Shown: positions 6,718-13,100, counted from the first letter of the stretch. The stretch: DNA of 13,305 bases from an uncultured Collinsella sp. (GCA_958446785.1 CAUCXP010000018.1:1-13305); one strand, 5' to 3'. Numbers and translations are program-made. The notes: generated by a model not told the origin, from the sequence alone.

Positions 6718-7935
6718 GTGGCTATCCACATTGTCGAAGAGGCGAATCGTTGCCTAGGTTGCAAAAGGGCGTTCTGCCAGCTTAAAGGCTGCCCGGTGCA
6801 GACGCCTATTCCGCAGGTCATTGACTTGTTCAAGCAGCGTCGTCTGGAAGAGGCAGGTGAGCTGCTGTTCCAGAACAACCCCATGAGCGCGGTCTGCTCC
6901 ATGATCTGCAACCATTCGGGCCAGTGCGAGGGCGCGTGCATTCAGGGCCGCAAGGGCGCACCGGTGCATTTTTCGAGTATCGAGAACTATATCTCGACGG
7001 CATATTTGGACCGTAAGGAGTGGAAGCCCGCGCCGTCGTGCGGCAAGCAGGTTGCCGTGGTCGGTTCCGGTCCTGCCGGCATTACCGTGGCCATTAAGAT
7101 GGCCCAGCTGGGCTGTGCCGTCACGGTGTTTGAGCAACGCCCCGAGATCGGCGGCGTGCTGGAGTACGGCATCCCCGAGTTTCGCCTGCCCCGTGCTCTC
7201 GTGCAAAAGTACCGTCACGTGATGTGCTCGCTTGGCGTACGCGTCCGTCCCTCGACCACCATTGGCGGCGCGCTGCATATCGACGACCTGTTGCGCGACG
7301 GCTACGATGCGGTCTTTGTCGGTACCGGTACCTGGCGCGCCCGCAAGCTGGGTATTCCCGGCGAGTCGCGTGGTAACGTACTGTTTGGTATCGATTACCT
7401 GGTCGATCCCACGAGCGTGGCGATCGGTCAGAACGTGGCGGTTATCGGCGCCGGCAACGTGGCCATGGATGTTGCCCGCACGGCTCTGCGCTCGGGCGCT
7501 CGCAAGGTTACCGTGTATGCCCGATCGCGCCATATCTCGGCCATCGATGACGAGGTGGAGCTGACCGAGCTTGACGGTGCCGAGATCGTGCGCGGCAAGG
7601 CGATTTGCGCCATCGACGATAACGGTCCGGTTTTCGAGACGGCTATCTTTGACGAGGGCGACAACGTGGTGGGCTACGAGGAAGAACTTGACCATGTGCC
7701 CGCCGACACGGTTGTGATTGCGGCCTCGCAGGTGCCCAAGGACAAACTGGTGCTTACGACGGGCGGTCTGGAGACCGACCATCGCGGTCTTCTTTCGGTC
7801 GATGAGTGCGGCATGACCACCGTGCCTGGCGTCTTTGCCGCCGGCGACGTGGTCAACGGCCCGCTCACCGTGGTCCATGCCGTAGCCGGCGCCAAGCTCG
7901 CCGTCGAAGGCATGACCAGCTATCTGGGCCTCTAA
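6718..7935 (+). CDS. NAD(P)-dependent FAD/Fe-S oxidoreductase, glutamate synthase small subunit (GltD/NfnB)-like
   Basis: A 405-residue flavoprotein with the GltD/NfnB architecture. Residues 1-100 are an Fe-S domain with two cysteine groups: C12, C15, C20, C25 and C60, C64, C70, C74, enough for two [4Fe-4S] clusters. An FAD Rossmann fold follows (GSGPAG, 116-121), then an inserted NAD(P) Rossmann fold (GAGNVA, 244-249) and the C-terminal FAD motif GVFAAGDVVNGP. Such modules move electrons between NAD(P)H and a partner subunit. No glutamate synthase large subunit or NfnA-like partner is adjacent, so this is a stand-alone module of unknown acceptor. GTG 6718 is preferred because AAAGGGGAG lies just upstream; TTG 6691 is in frame but poorer. 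It follows the epimerase by 104 nt, which holds a TTGACT box (6649-6654) without a clear -10. It is followed by a palindromic repeat that can terminate transcription. Confidence 0.88.
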   Translation: MAIHIVEEANRCLGCKRAFCQLKGCPVQTPIPQVIDLFKQRRLEEAGELLFQNNPMSAVCSMICNHSGQCEGACIQGRKGAPVHFSSIENYISTAYLDRKEWKPAPSCGKQVAVVGSGPAGITVAIKMAQLGCAVTVFEQRPEIGGVLEYGIPEFRLPRALVQKYRHVMCSLGVRVRPSTTIGGALHIDDLLRDGYDAVFVGTGTWRARKLGIPGESRGNVLFGIDYLVDPTSVAIGQNVAVIGAGNVAMDVARTALRSGARKVTVYARSRHISAIDDEVELTELDGAEIVRGKAICAIDDNGPVFETAIFDEGDNVVGYEEELDHVPADTVVIAASQVPKDKLVLTTGGLETDHRGLLSVDECGMTTVPGVFAAGDVVNGPLTVVHAVAGAKLAVEGMTSYLGL

Positions 7936-7950
7936 CCCACCCCGCCCATC

Positions 7951-8021
7951 AGTTGCGGTGGAATACGGACTGTTTTGGCTGTCAAAGGCCTTATCTACTC
8001 CGTATTCCACCGCAACTTTTT
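7951..8021 (+). repeat. Palindromic repeat copy A, doubling as an intrinsic terminator
   Basis: The arms AGTTGCGGTGGAATACGGA (7951-7969) and TCCGTATTCCACCGCAACT (7999-8017) pair perfectly over 19 bp around a 29-nt loop, and a T-run follows (8017-8021). It begins 15 nt after the stop of the GltD-like gene. A sister element begins 15 nt after the regulator stop (13116), and a half copy lies at 12321. It probably terminates the GH105 unit. Confidence 0.8.
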
Positions 8022-8048
8022 GTGGGCTGAGTAAAAGCCGGGGGAGCG

Positions 8049-8100
8049 TGTACGGTCGGGTACAGCGCAGTTGCTGATACGATAAGTACGTTAGCAACTG
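8049..8100 (+). promoter_or_regulatory. Two inverted repeats in the leader of the Old Yellow Enzyme gene
   Basis: TGTAC-N6-GTACA (8049-8064) and CAGTTGCT-N17-AGCAACTG (8068-8100) lie between the upstream terminator and ATG 8133. A TACGAT box inside the second repeat, preceded by TG, could be an extended -10. These may be regulator sites or a leader hairpin. No binding protein can be named. Confidence 0.35.
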
Positions 8101-8132
8101 CCGCCGAGCGGCTCAAACGAAAGGAACCCTGT

Positions 8133-10082
8133 ATGGAGTCTTCCGCCTACCCGATGCTCTTTAGCCCGATCAAGGTCGGTACGACCGAGGTCAAGAACCG
8201 CGTCTTTATGCCGCCGGTGTCCACGAACCTGGCCGATCATGGCTATGTGACCGACGACTTGGTCGATCATTACCGTGCCCGTGCCAAGGGCGGCGTGGGC
8301 CTCATCATCACCGAGGTCGTGACGGTCGAGCCCACCTATACCTATCTACCGGGTGACATGTGCTGCTACGACGACACGTTTATCCCTGGCTGGGAAAAGC
8401 TCGCCGCGGCCGTCCACGAGTATGGCTGCAAGATCATGCCGCAGCTCTTCCACCCCGCCTACATGGCCTTTAACATTCCGGGCACGCCGCGCCTGATCGC
8501 TCCGTCCTTTGTGGGCCCGTCCTATGCCCGCGAGGCGCCGCGCCCCATCACGGTCGATGAGATCCACGAGCTCACGCATCAGTTTGGTGACGCTGCTGTG
8601 CGCATGCAGAAGGCCGGTGTCGACGGCGTCGAGGTCCATGCGGCACACGCCCACGGCATGCTCGGCGGCTTTTTGACCCCGCTCTATAACAAGCGCACCG
8701 ACGAGTACGGTGGCTCGCTCGACGCCCGCATGCGCTTCCTGCTCGAGGTCATCGCCGAGATTCGCGAGCGCTGCGGCAAGGACTTTATCATCGACGTCCG
8801 TATCTCGGGCGACGAGTACACCGATGGCGGCCTGACCCTCAACGACATGATCTATGTCTCGCGTCGCTTGGAGAAGGCCGGCGTCGACATGATCCACGTG
8901 TCGGGCGGCACTACCATCAAGCGCGGCTCCGCCATTCCCGCCGCCGGCACGCAGCAGGCCTCGCACGCCGCCTGCTCGCGCGAGATCAAAAAGCACGTCA
9001 ACATTCCCGTTGCCACGGTCGGCCGCATTAACGAGGCATGGATTGCCGAGGAACTGATCGAGGACGGCGCCGCCGACATCTGCATGATGGGCCGTGCCAA
9101 TCTGTGCGATGCCGAGTTCTGCAACAAGGCGGCTGCCGGCAACGCCGACGAGATCCGTCCCTGCATCGGCTGTTTGCGCTGCCTGAACGGCATTATGTTT
9201 GGCAAGCGCATCTCCTGCACCGTCAACCCGGACGTGGAGCGCGACGAGGCCGGCTACGAGCCTGCCGCCGAGGCCAAGAACGTACTGGTTGTGGGCGCTG
9301 GTCCTGCGGGCATGGAGGCAGCCTACATTGCCGCCAAGCGCGGCCATAACGTTGTGCTCGTGGATAAGCAGGACGAGCCGGGCGGCGAGATGCGCATCGC
9401 AGCCGTTCCGCCGGCAAAGCAGGAACTCACCCGCGTGATCAAGTATCAGTACCGTCGTCTGGCCGAGGCCGGCGTGAAGTGCGTATTTGGCACCGAACTT
9501 ACTGCCGAGGATATTCAGCGTGACTACGCCGGTTACGAGGTCGTCCTGGCCTATGGTGCCGAGCCCATCGCTCCGGCCTTCATGCAGGGCTTTAAGCAGG
9601 TTATGACGGCTGACGACCTGCTGGGTGGCAAGGCTTTCCCGGGCAAGAAGATCGTCATCGTGGGCGGCGGCACCGTTGGCTGCGAGACGGCCGATTACCT
9701 GGCCCCGCTGGTCAACGACCTGTCGCCGGCCAATCGCGATGTCACCGTTATCGAGATGACCAAGACGCTCGCCGCTAATGAGGGCGGCGCCGGTCGCGCG
9801 GTGCTCATCACGCGCATGCTCTCCAAGGGCGTCCACGTGCTGACCGAGGCTAAGGTGACCGAGATTACCGAGGATACCATCAGCTACGAGAAGGACGGTG
9901 AGGTCCACACCATCACCGGTGCCGATACGCTGGTGCTTGCCATGGGCTACCGCCCCAACACCAAGCTGGCCGATGACCTTGCCGTTGCCGGCGTTGCCAC
10001 CCACGTGCTGGGCGATGCCCAGAAGTGCGGCAACATCCGCGACGCCATCGGCGACGGCTACAAGGTCGCCTGCGAGCTGTAG
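8133..10082 (+). CDS. NADH:flavin oxidoreductase, Old Yellow Enzyme/2,4-dienoyl-CoA reductase family (FMN, 4Fe-4S, FAD)
   Basis: A 649-residue three-domain reductase like FadH, BaiCD/BaiH and clostridial enoate reductases. Residues 1-~335 are an FMN TIM barrel (LFSPIKVG, KNRVFMPP, VEVHAAHAH, TDEYGGSLDAR). Next is a cysteine cluster for one [4Fe-4S] centre: C344, C347, C350, C362. An FAD Rossmann fold (GAGPAG, 388-393) and a nested NAD(P) fold (GGG, 511-513) follow. The class reduces activated C=C bonds such as enoates, dienoyl-CoA, cinnamates or bile-acid intermediates; the substrate here cannot be told. The barrel reads HAAHAHGMLGGF where relatives have HAAHGYLLxxF, so the usual active-site tyrosine appears absent. 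The start has AAAGGAA 7 nt upstream. It appears to be transcribed alone, between two terminators, and its link to pectin use is unclear. Confidence 0.9.
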   Translation: MESSAYPMLFSPIKVGTTEVKNRVFMPPVSTNLADHGYVTDDLVDHYRARAKGGVGLIITEVVTVEPTYTYLPGDMCCYDDTFIPGWEKLAAAVHEYGCKIMPQLFHPAYMAFNIPGTPRLIAPSFVGPSYAREAPRPITVDEIHELTHQFGDAAVRMQKAGVDGVEVHAAHAHGMLGGFLTPLYNKRTDEYGGSLDARMRFLLEVIAEIRERCGKDFIIDVRISGDEYTDGGLTLNDMIYVSRRLEKAGVDMIHVSGGTTIKRGSAIPAAGTQQASHAACSREIKKHVNIPVATVGRINEAWIAEELIEDGAADICMMGRANLCDAEFCNKAAAGNADEIRPCIGCLRCLNGIMFGKRISCTVNPDVERDEAGYEPAAEAKNVLVVGAGPAGMEAAYIAAKRGHNVVLVDKQDEPGGEMRIAAVPPAKQELTRVIKYQYRRLAEAGVKCVFGTELTAEDIQRDYAGYEVVLAYGAEPIAPAFMQGFKQVMTADDLLGGKAFPGKKIVIVGGGTVGCETADYLAPLVNDLSPANRDVTVIEMTKTLAANEGGAGRAVLITRMLSKGVHVLTEAKVTEITEDTISYEKDGEVHTITGADTLVLAMGYRPNTKLADDLAVAGVATHVLGDAQKCGNIRDAIGDGYKVACEL

Positions 10083-10139
10083 GCTCTTGGCAAATAGGGG
10101 AGCGGCCGCCTTGCGGTGACTCAAGCGATAGCCAATCTA

Positions 10140-10178
10140 AAAAGGCGCCGCGACACATGGATCGTCGCGGCGCCTTTT
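10140..10178. terminator. Bidirectional intrinsic terminator between convergent genes
   Basis: The arms AAAAGGCGCCGCGAC (10140-10154) and GTCGCGGCGCCTTTT (10164-10178) pair perfectly over 15 bp with a 9-nt loop. A-run and T-run flanks serve both strands. It lies 57 nt after the + strand reductase stop and 42 nt after the - strand isomerase stop, so it can end both transcripts. Confidence 0.92.
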
Positions 10179-10220
10179 GTCTGGCGGTTTGTTGGGGGTC
10201 GGTGCGCCCCGTGGGCCTTA

Positions 10221-10862
10221 TTACAGGCCCAAGATCTCCTTGACCTTGGCGATGATGGCCTCGTCGGTGGCGTTGGCAAAGAAGTACTCCTGGAAGTGCT
10301 CACCAGCGAGGGCGCCCTTCACCAGATCCTGATCGATCTCGCCCAGGACGTCGACGAGCGGACGCATGGTCACAGCGCGCACGCCGTCGAGGATCTTCTT
10401 GTTGCGCTGCTCGGGCTCAACGCGCTCGGCGGGGTAGCCGTTGCCCGAGCCAAAGCCAAAGAGCTTCTCGAAGGTGTACTCGAGGTTGAGCTCCTGGCCC
10501 CAGCCGTTCTTGAGCGCGAAGGGCATGGCGACGGCGTTGCCATCGTTGACCTGGGCAAAGGTGTAGGCATCCAGCGGGTCGGCAACATGGCCGCACAGCA
10601 CGCCGGGGAAGGAGTTGCAGGCGAGCATAGCGCCCTCGCCGGTGCCGCAGCCGGTCACGACGTAGTCGGCGGCACCGGAGTTGAGCAGCACGGCGGCAAG
10701 AATGCCGTTCTGCACGTAGGTGAGGGGCTTGGAGTCGGCGTCGGCATACATGCCATAGTTAAAGACGGTGTGCCCCATGGGCTCGACAACCTTCTTAAGG
10801 GCAGCCTCGATCATGGGGTTCTTGGAGTTCTGAGAGTTCTCGTTGATCAGAGCAATCTTCAT
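10221..10862 (-). CDS. RpiB/LacA/LacB-family sugar isomerase, candidate 5-keto-4-deoxyuronate isomerase (DhuI-like)
   Basis: A 213-residue member of the ribose-5-phosphate isomerase B/galactose-6-phosphate isomerase family. It starts MKIALINENSQNSKN and contains NSGAADYVVTGCGTGEGAMLACN, the RpiB active-site region (canonical GTGIGMSIAANK), at about residues 61-83. At 213 residues it is longer than the usual ~150 of RpiB. A long RpiB-like isomerase (DhuI) paired with an SDR dehydrogenase (DhuD) is known from streptococci, where they replace KduI/KduD in converting 4-deoxy-5-keto-uronate to KDG. The same pairing with an SDR here makes that function likely. The start ATG 10862 has AAAGG about 9 nt upstream. 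It lies 266 nt downstream of the SDR gene, with a large hairpin between, so it may be separately transcribed or processed. Family is secure; substrate is inferred. Confidence 0.88.
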   Translation of the reverse strand: MKIALINENSQNSKNPMIEAALKKVVEPMGHTVFNYGMYADADSKPLTYVQNGILAAVLLNSGAADYVVTGCGTGEGAMLACNSFPGVLCGHVADPLDAYTFAQVNDGNAVAMPFALKNGWGQELNLEYTFEKLFGFGSGNGYPAERVEPEQRNKKILDGVRAVTMRPLVDVLGEIDQDLVKGALAGEHFQEYFFANATDEAIIAKVKEILGL

Positions 10863-10907
10863 TTGAGTTAACCTTTCAACTTAATCTTCCAGTTTTTTGT
10901 TTCTGTG

Positions 10908-10934
10908 CGCGGGCGGCGGCAAAGCCAACCCGCG
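10908..10934. other. Small hairpin in the leader of the RpiB-like isomerase
   Basis: The arms CGCGGG and CCCGCG, with an inner GGC-AAA-GCC pairing, lie about 46 nt upstream of the isomerase ATG. An A-rich tract follows in the - strand transcript before the ribosome site. This is a possible mRNA 5' end or processing structure; no terminator T-run is present. Confidence 0.35.
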
Positions 10935-11026
10935 ATGAGCTATGCGGGCGGTCGGCAGTTAAGTCTGTCGCGAGTTCCGCACAAACCGAAGCGCCTGTGT
11001 TGGCTGGTGCGTGACGGTGGCGAGGG

Positions 11027-11120
11027 CGCGCGGAGTGCGGCAGATTGGCGTGAAAGAGGAGCGAAGCGTACTTCGGTACGCGAGCGACGGTTTGAGCGCC
11101 AAGGTGCCGTGCTCCGCGCG
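11027..11120. repeat. 94-nt imperfect palindrome in the dehydrogenase-isomerase gap
   Basis: An outer stem at 11027-11042 pairs with 11105-11120 (16 bp including two G-U). Then come a 2x2 internal loop, TTGGCG/CGCCAA (11045-11050 with 11097-11102) and, after an open region, an apical hairpin GCGTAC-TTCG-GTACGC (11066-11081). The TTCG tetraloop is notably stable. It begins 8 nt past the dehydrogenase stop on the - strand. It could be a dispersed repeat and may stabilise the 3' end or reduce isomerase expression. Confidence 0.65.
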
Positions 11121-11128
11121 GCCGCAGC

Positions 11129-11938
11129 CTATTGCGGCTGTTTGCCGATGTAGGCGAGGATGCCGCCGTCCACGTACAGAATGTGCCCGTTGACGAAGTT
11201 CGATGCGTCGGAAGCCAGGAACACGGCGGGACCCTTCAGGTCCTCGGGCGTGCCCCAACGGGCTGCGGGCGTCTTGGCAATGATGAACTGGTCAAACGGA
11301 TGACGGCTGCCATCGGGTTGCGTCTCGCGCAGCGGTGCGGTCTGCGGGGTAGCGATGTAGCCCGGCCCAATGCCGTTGCACTGGATGTTGGCCTCGCCAA
11401 ACTCGGAGCAGATGTTCTTGGTGAGCATCTTGAGTCCGCCCTTGGCGGCGGCATAGCCAGCGATGGTTTCGCGGCCCAGCTCGCTCATCATGGAGCAGAT
11501 GTTGATGATCTTGCCGTGACCCTTGGCGATCATGCCCGGCAGGCAGGCCTTGGACACGATAAACGGGGCATTGAGGTCGATGTCGACGACGCGACGGAAG
11601 TCCTCGGCGCTCATGTCGAGCATCGGGGTGCGCTGGATGACGCCGGCGTTGTTGACCAGAATGTCGGGCGTGGTGCCAAAATCGGCCTCGATCTTGGCGA
11701 TGAGCTCGGCGACGACGGCCTCGTCGGTGACGTCGGCAACATAGCCGTGAGCATCAAAGCCCAGCTCGCGGTAGTGCTTCTCGGCCTCGGCGACCTTGTC
11801 GGCGTGACGGGCGTTAAAGGCGATCCTGGCGCCGGCTTCGCCGAGTGCCTCGGCCATGGCCATGCCGATGCCATAGGTGGCGCCGGTCACGAGCGCAACC
11901 TTGCCGTCCAGGCGGAAGCTGTCCATAAGATCAGACAT
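11129..11938 (-). CDS. kduD: SDR-family dehydrogenase, KduD/DhuD/gluconate 5-dehydrogenase type
   Basis: A 269-residue classical short-chain dehydrogenase. Visible motifs are the cofactor site TGATYGIG (18-25), NNAG (96-99), and the catalytic set N123, S149, Y162 and K166 (YAAAK). The C-terminal VDGGILAYIG is typical of KduD and gluconate 5-dehydrogenases. KduD/DhuD reduces 2,5-diketo-3-deoxygluconate to 2-keto-3-deoxygluconate in pectin and glycosaminoglycan catabolism. The pectin setting and the RpiB-like isomerase next door support this over gluconate oxidation. ATG 11938 is chosen because GGAAGGA lies just upstream; an in-frame ATG at 11965 adds nine residues read from an operator-like motif and the ribosome site. 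A perfect GTGAACGTTCAC palindrome lies about 105 bp upstream. It is divergent from the GntR regulator. The gene symbol is by role rather than proven orthology. Confidence 0.85.
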   Translation of the reverse strand: MSDLMDSFRLDGKVALVTGATYGIGMAMAEALGEAGARIAFNARHADKVAEAEKHYRELGFDAHGYVADVTDEAVVAELIAKIEADFGTTPDILVNNAGVIQRTPMLDMSAEDFRRVVDIDLNAPFIVSKACLPGMIAKGHGKIINICSMMSELGRETIAGYAAAKGGLKMLTKNICSEFGEANIQCNGIGPGYIATPQTAPLRETQPDGSRHPFDQFIIAKTPAARWGTPEDLKGPAVFLASDASNFVNGHILYVDGGILAYIGKQPQ

Positions 11939-11953
11939 AGCAATCCTTCCAAA

Positions 11954-11965
11954 AGAAACGTTCAT
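11954..11965. promoter_or_regulatory. Candidate operator half-site in the dehydrogenase leader
   Basis: AGAAACGTTCAT shares 8 of 12 bases with GTGAACGTTCAC, including the whole AACGTTCA core. It lies 16-27 bp before the dehydrogenase ATG, immediately upstream of its ribosome site. The match is weak and meaningful only with the other sites. Confidence 0.25.
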
Positions 11966-12043
11966 CTATATAAGTCTTGCTTTTCGTACAAGCTCAGTAT
12001 ATGTGAAGTAGGGTAATAAACCCTCCCATTCTCCGAAAAATAG

Positions 12044-12055
12044 GTGAACGTTCAC
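12044..12055. promoter_or_regulatory. Perfect palindromic operator GTGAACGTTCAC upstream of the dehydrogenase gene
   Basis: This is a perfect 12-bp palindrome with a central CpG. A further GTGAAC half-site follows at 12072-12077. The same AACGTTCAC core occurs twice before the GH105 operon. A CpG-centred palindrome is typical of LacI-family operators, whereas the adjacent regulator is GntR/FCD, so the binding protein is unsettled. Confidence 0.55.
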
Positions 12056-12071
12056 TTTTAAAAGGTAAACG

Positions 12072-12245
12072 GTGAACTCGCACTGCTGCGCGGGCGGCTC
12101 GATTGTCCTGATCGAGGAGGGCAAGCTCGAGAGACAAGTGGGCACGGGCTGCCCGTTGGCCCCGCGCGTAGTGCTACTTTTCAAACGCGGCGCGCGCAAA
12201 GTGCCGGGTGAACAACTTACTGGCGATGCCGGCGACGTTGCCTAA
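12072..12245 (+). CDS. Doubtful 57-codon small ORF or gene remnant
   Basis: GTG 12072 follows AAAAGG at a plausible ribosome-site spacing, and the frame stays open to TAA 12243. The first ~30 codons have strong G/C third positions and read plausibly (GGSIVLIEEGKLE, then GCPLAPRVV). The second half overlaps the antisense remnant and loses that bias. The predicted protein matches nothing I recognise. It could be a real small protein, the front of a decayed gene or chance. Confidence 0.2.
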   Translation: MNSHCCAGGSIVLIEEGKLERQVGTGCPLAPRVVLLFKRGARKVPGEQLTGDAGDVA

Positions 12246-12306
12246 GATCAGCGCCGAGATAGCGGTGGTCACGTCTGGTCACGTCAAAGCCGCCTAAGTT
12301 GTGCAT
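12174..12306 (-). pseudogene. Gene remnant resembling the C-terminus of a membrane protein, broken by a 10-bp duplication
   Basis: On the - strand, from a codon-like ATG at 12306, the frame starts MHNLGGFDV and is thrown out by a 10-bp tandem duplication at 12266-12285. If one copy is removed, the frame runs 40 codons, through TTAISALILGNVAGIASKLF, to TAG at 12176-12174. About 25 of 31 codons after the break end in G or C, as in real genes here. The hydrophobic stretch followed by a basic tail suggests a transporter C-terminus. No family can be named, and the rest of the gene is absent. Confidence 0.4.
12266..12285. repeat. 10-bp tandem duplication
   Basis: TGGTCACGTC occurs twice in direct succession. 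Removing one copy restores an open - strand frame across the adjacent gene remnant, so this looks like the disabling mutation or a later accident. Confidence 0.75.
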
Positions 12307-12320
12307 GGGTGCCAGCGGCC

Positions 12321-12337
12321 CTTATTTCACCGCAACT
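12321..12337 (-). repeat. Half copy (C) of the palindromic repeat
   Basis: CTTATTTCACCGCAACT matches the right arms of copies A and B with one or two differences, so it is the left arm in - orientation. Further along the - strand, GCGGCTTTGACG (around 12282-12293) also matches the loop of copy B in the same order, suggesting a degraded, interrupted copy and not just a stray arm. Confidence 0.5.
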
Positions 12338-12407
12338 GAGGGTATGGGGGATGCGATAGTATTACGTGGTGAAATTCGACAAACCGTGAGCTTCATCCGA
12401 GGGCTTT

Positions 12408-13100
12408 ATGGAACAACATCAGCCTTATCAGAGCCTGCAAGATCAGGCATACAACACATTGCGCTCCAAGATCATCTATGCCGAGCTCAAACCCGGCACA
12501 CGTCTTTCGGCGATTGGTCTGGAAAAGGAGACGGGAATCGGGCGCACGCCCATTCGCGAGTCCTTTGTACGCCTGCGCGAGCAAGAGCTGGTGGAAACGC
12601 GTCCCAAAAGCGGCACCTACGTCTCTAAGATCAGCATGGAACGCGCCGAGAACGCCTGTTTCTTGCGCGAGAAACTCGAGAGAAGTGTGCTCATTAAATG
12701 CTGCTCTGCCGCCACGCCCGAGCAAAAGCATCGGCTCGAGCAGATTCTTGCCGAGTCCGAGTCACTCGATCATCGTGAAACGCGTCGCTTTTTCGATCTG
12801 GACAACCTGTTCCATGAGACATGTTTTGAGATTGCCGGCCGCCACATGTTGTGGGATTGGATGAAGAGCGTCAACACGCATTTTGAGCGATACAACTGGT
12901 TGCGTATGGTGTCGCAGGATCTGGACTGGGAGCCGATCCGTGGGCAACATCGCCGGATTCTTGAGGCCATTAAGAAGGGCGATACCGACACGGCGAGCTA
13001 CCTGGCAGAGACGCACCTGCATCTGATGCCCGAGGAGCAGGGCCCGGTTATCGCCTTGCATCCCGACTATTTCGAGCTGTCCAAAGACTCGGCCATCTAA
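12408..13100 (+). CDS. GntR-family transcriptional regulator, FadR/FCD subfamily
   Basis: A 230-residue regulator. Residues ~8-75 are a GntR winged helix (QAYNTLRSKIIYAELKPGTRL, then GIGRTPIRESFVRLREQELVETRPKSGTYV). Residues ~80-210 are an FCD ligand domain with the metal-binding pattern D132-x3-H136, H181 and H203. FCD regulators of this type (UxuR/ExuR-like) often sense uronates or keto-deoxy sugars and control pectin or glucuronate genes. Its divergent place beside the dehydrogenase supports that role, but the effector is unknown. The start ATG follows CCGAGGG at 4-nt spacing. An overlapping + strand frame (12299-12628) with no family features is rejected. A palindromic repeat begins 15 nt after the stop. 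The shared AACGTTCAC motif is a candidate site but is not the TTGT-N-ACAA style typical of many FadR-type proteins. Confidence 0.92.
   Translation: MEQHQPYQSLQDQAYNTLRSKIIYAELKPGTRLSAIGLEKETGIGRTPIRESFVRLREQELVETRPKSGTYVSKISMERAENACFLREKLERSVLIKCCSAATPEQKHRLEQILAESESLDHRETRRFFDLDNLFHETCFEIAGRHMLWDWMKSVNTHFERYNWLRMVSQDLDWEPIRGQHRRILEAIKKGDTDTASYLAETHLHLMPEEQGPVIALHPDYFELSKDSAI

Larger units (their letters stand above)
11939..12407. other. 469-bp divergent intergenic region: operators, decayed gene fragment and half repeat
   Basis: The dehydrogenase side (11939-12077) is AT-rich and regulatory. It has an AAACGTTCA half-site at 11956-11964, a -10-like TATACT on the - strand (12001-11996) without a good -35, an AGGGT/ACCCT mini-hairpin near 12009-12023, and the perfect palindrome at 12044. 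The remainder (12072-12340) is GC-rich and looks like eroded coding DNA plus half of the palindromic repeat. No convincing promoter for the regulator gene was found. Confidence 0.55.

Noticed and set aside
6754..8097. 447-codon - strand frame opposite the GltD-like gene
   Set aside because: Shadow frame that also runs through the palindromic repeat; no domain seen.
9349..9354. AACGTT as another operator
   Set aside because: It is inside coding sequence and lacks the TCAC/GTGA flanks of the promoter sites.
8346..10124. 592-codon - strand frame opposite the Old Yellow Enzyme gene
   Set aside because: Shadow of a clearly recognised three-domain protein.
10116..11258. + strand frames opposite the isomerase and across the gap (10116-10871, 10905-11153)
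   Set aside because: They cross the terminator or the palindrome and lie antisense to a motif-confirmed gene.
11132..12016. 294-codon + strand frame opposite the dehydrogenase
   Set aside because: Antisense shadow; the - strand frame carries the full SDR catalytic set.
12299..12628. 109-codon + strand frame overlapping the regulator start
   Set aside because: Overlaps the GntR DNA-binding domain in another frame and has no ribosome site or family feature.
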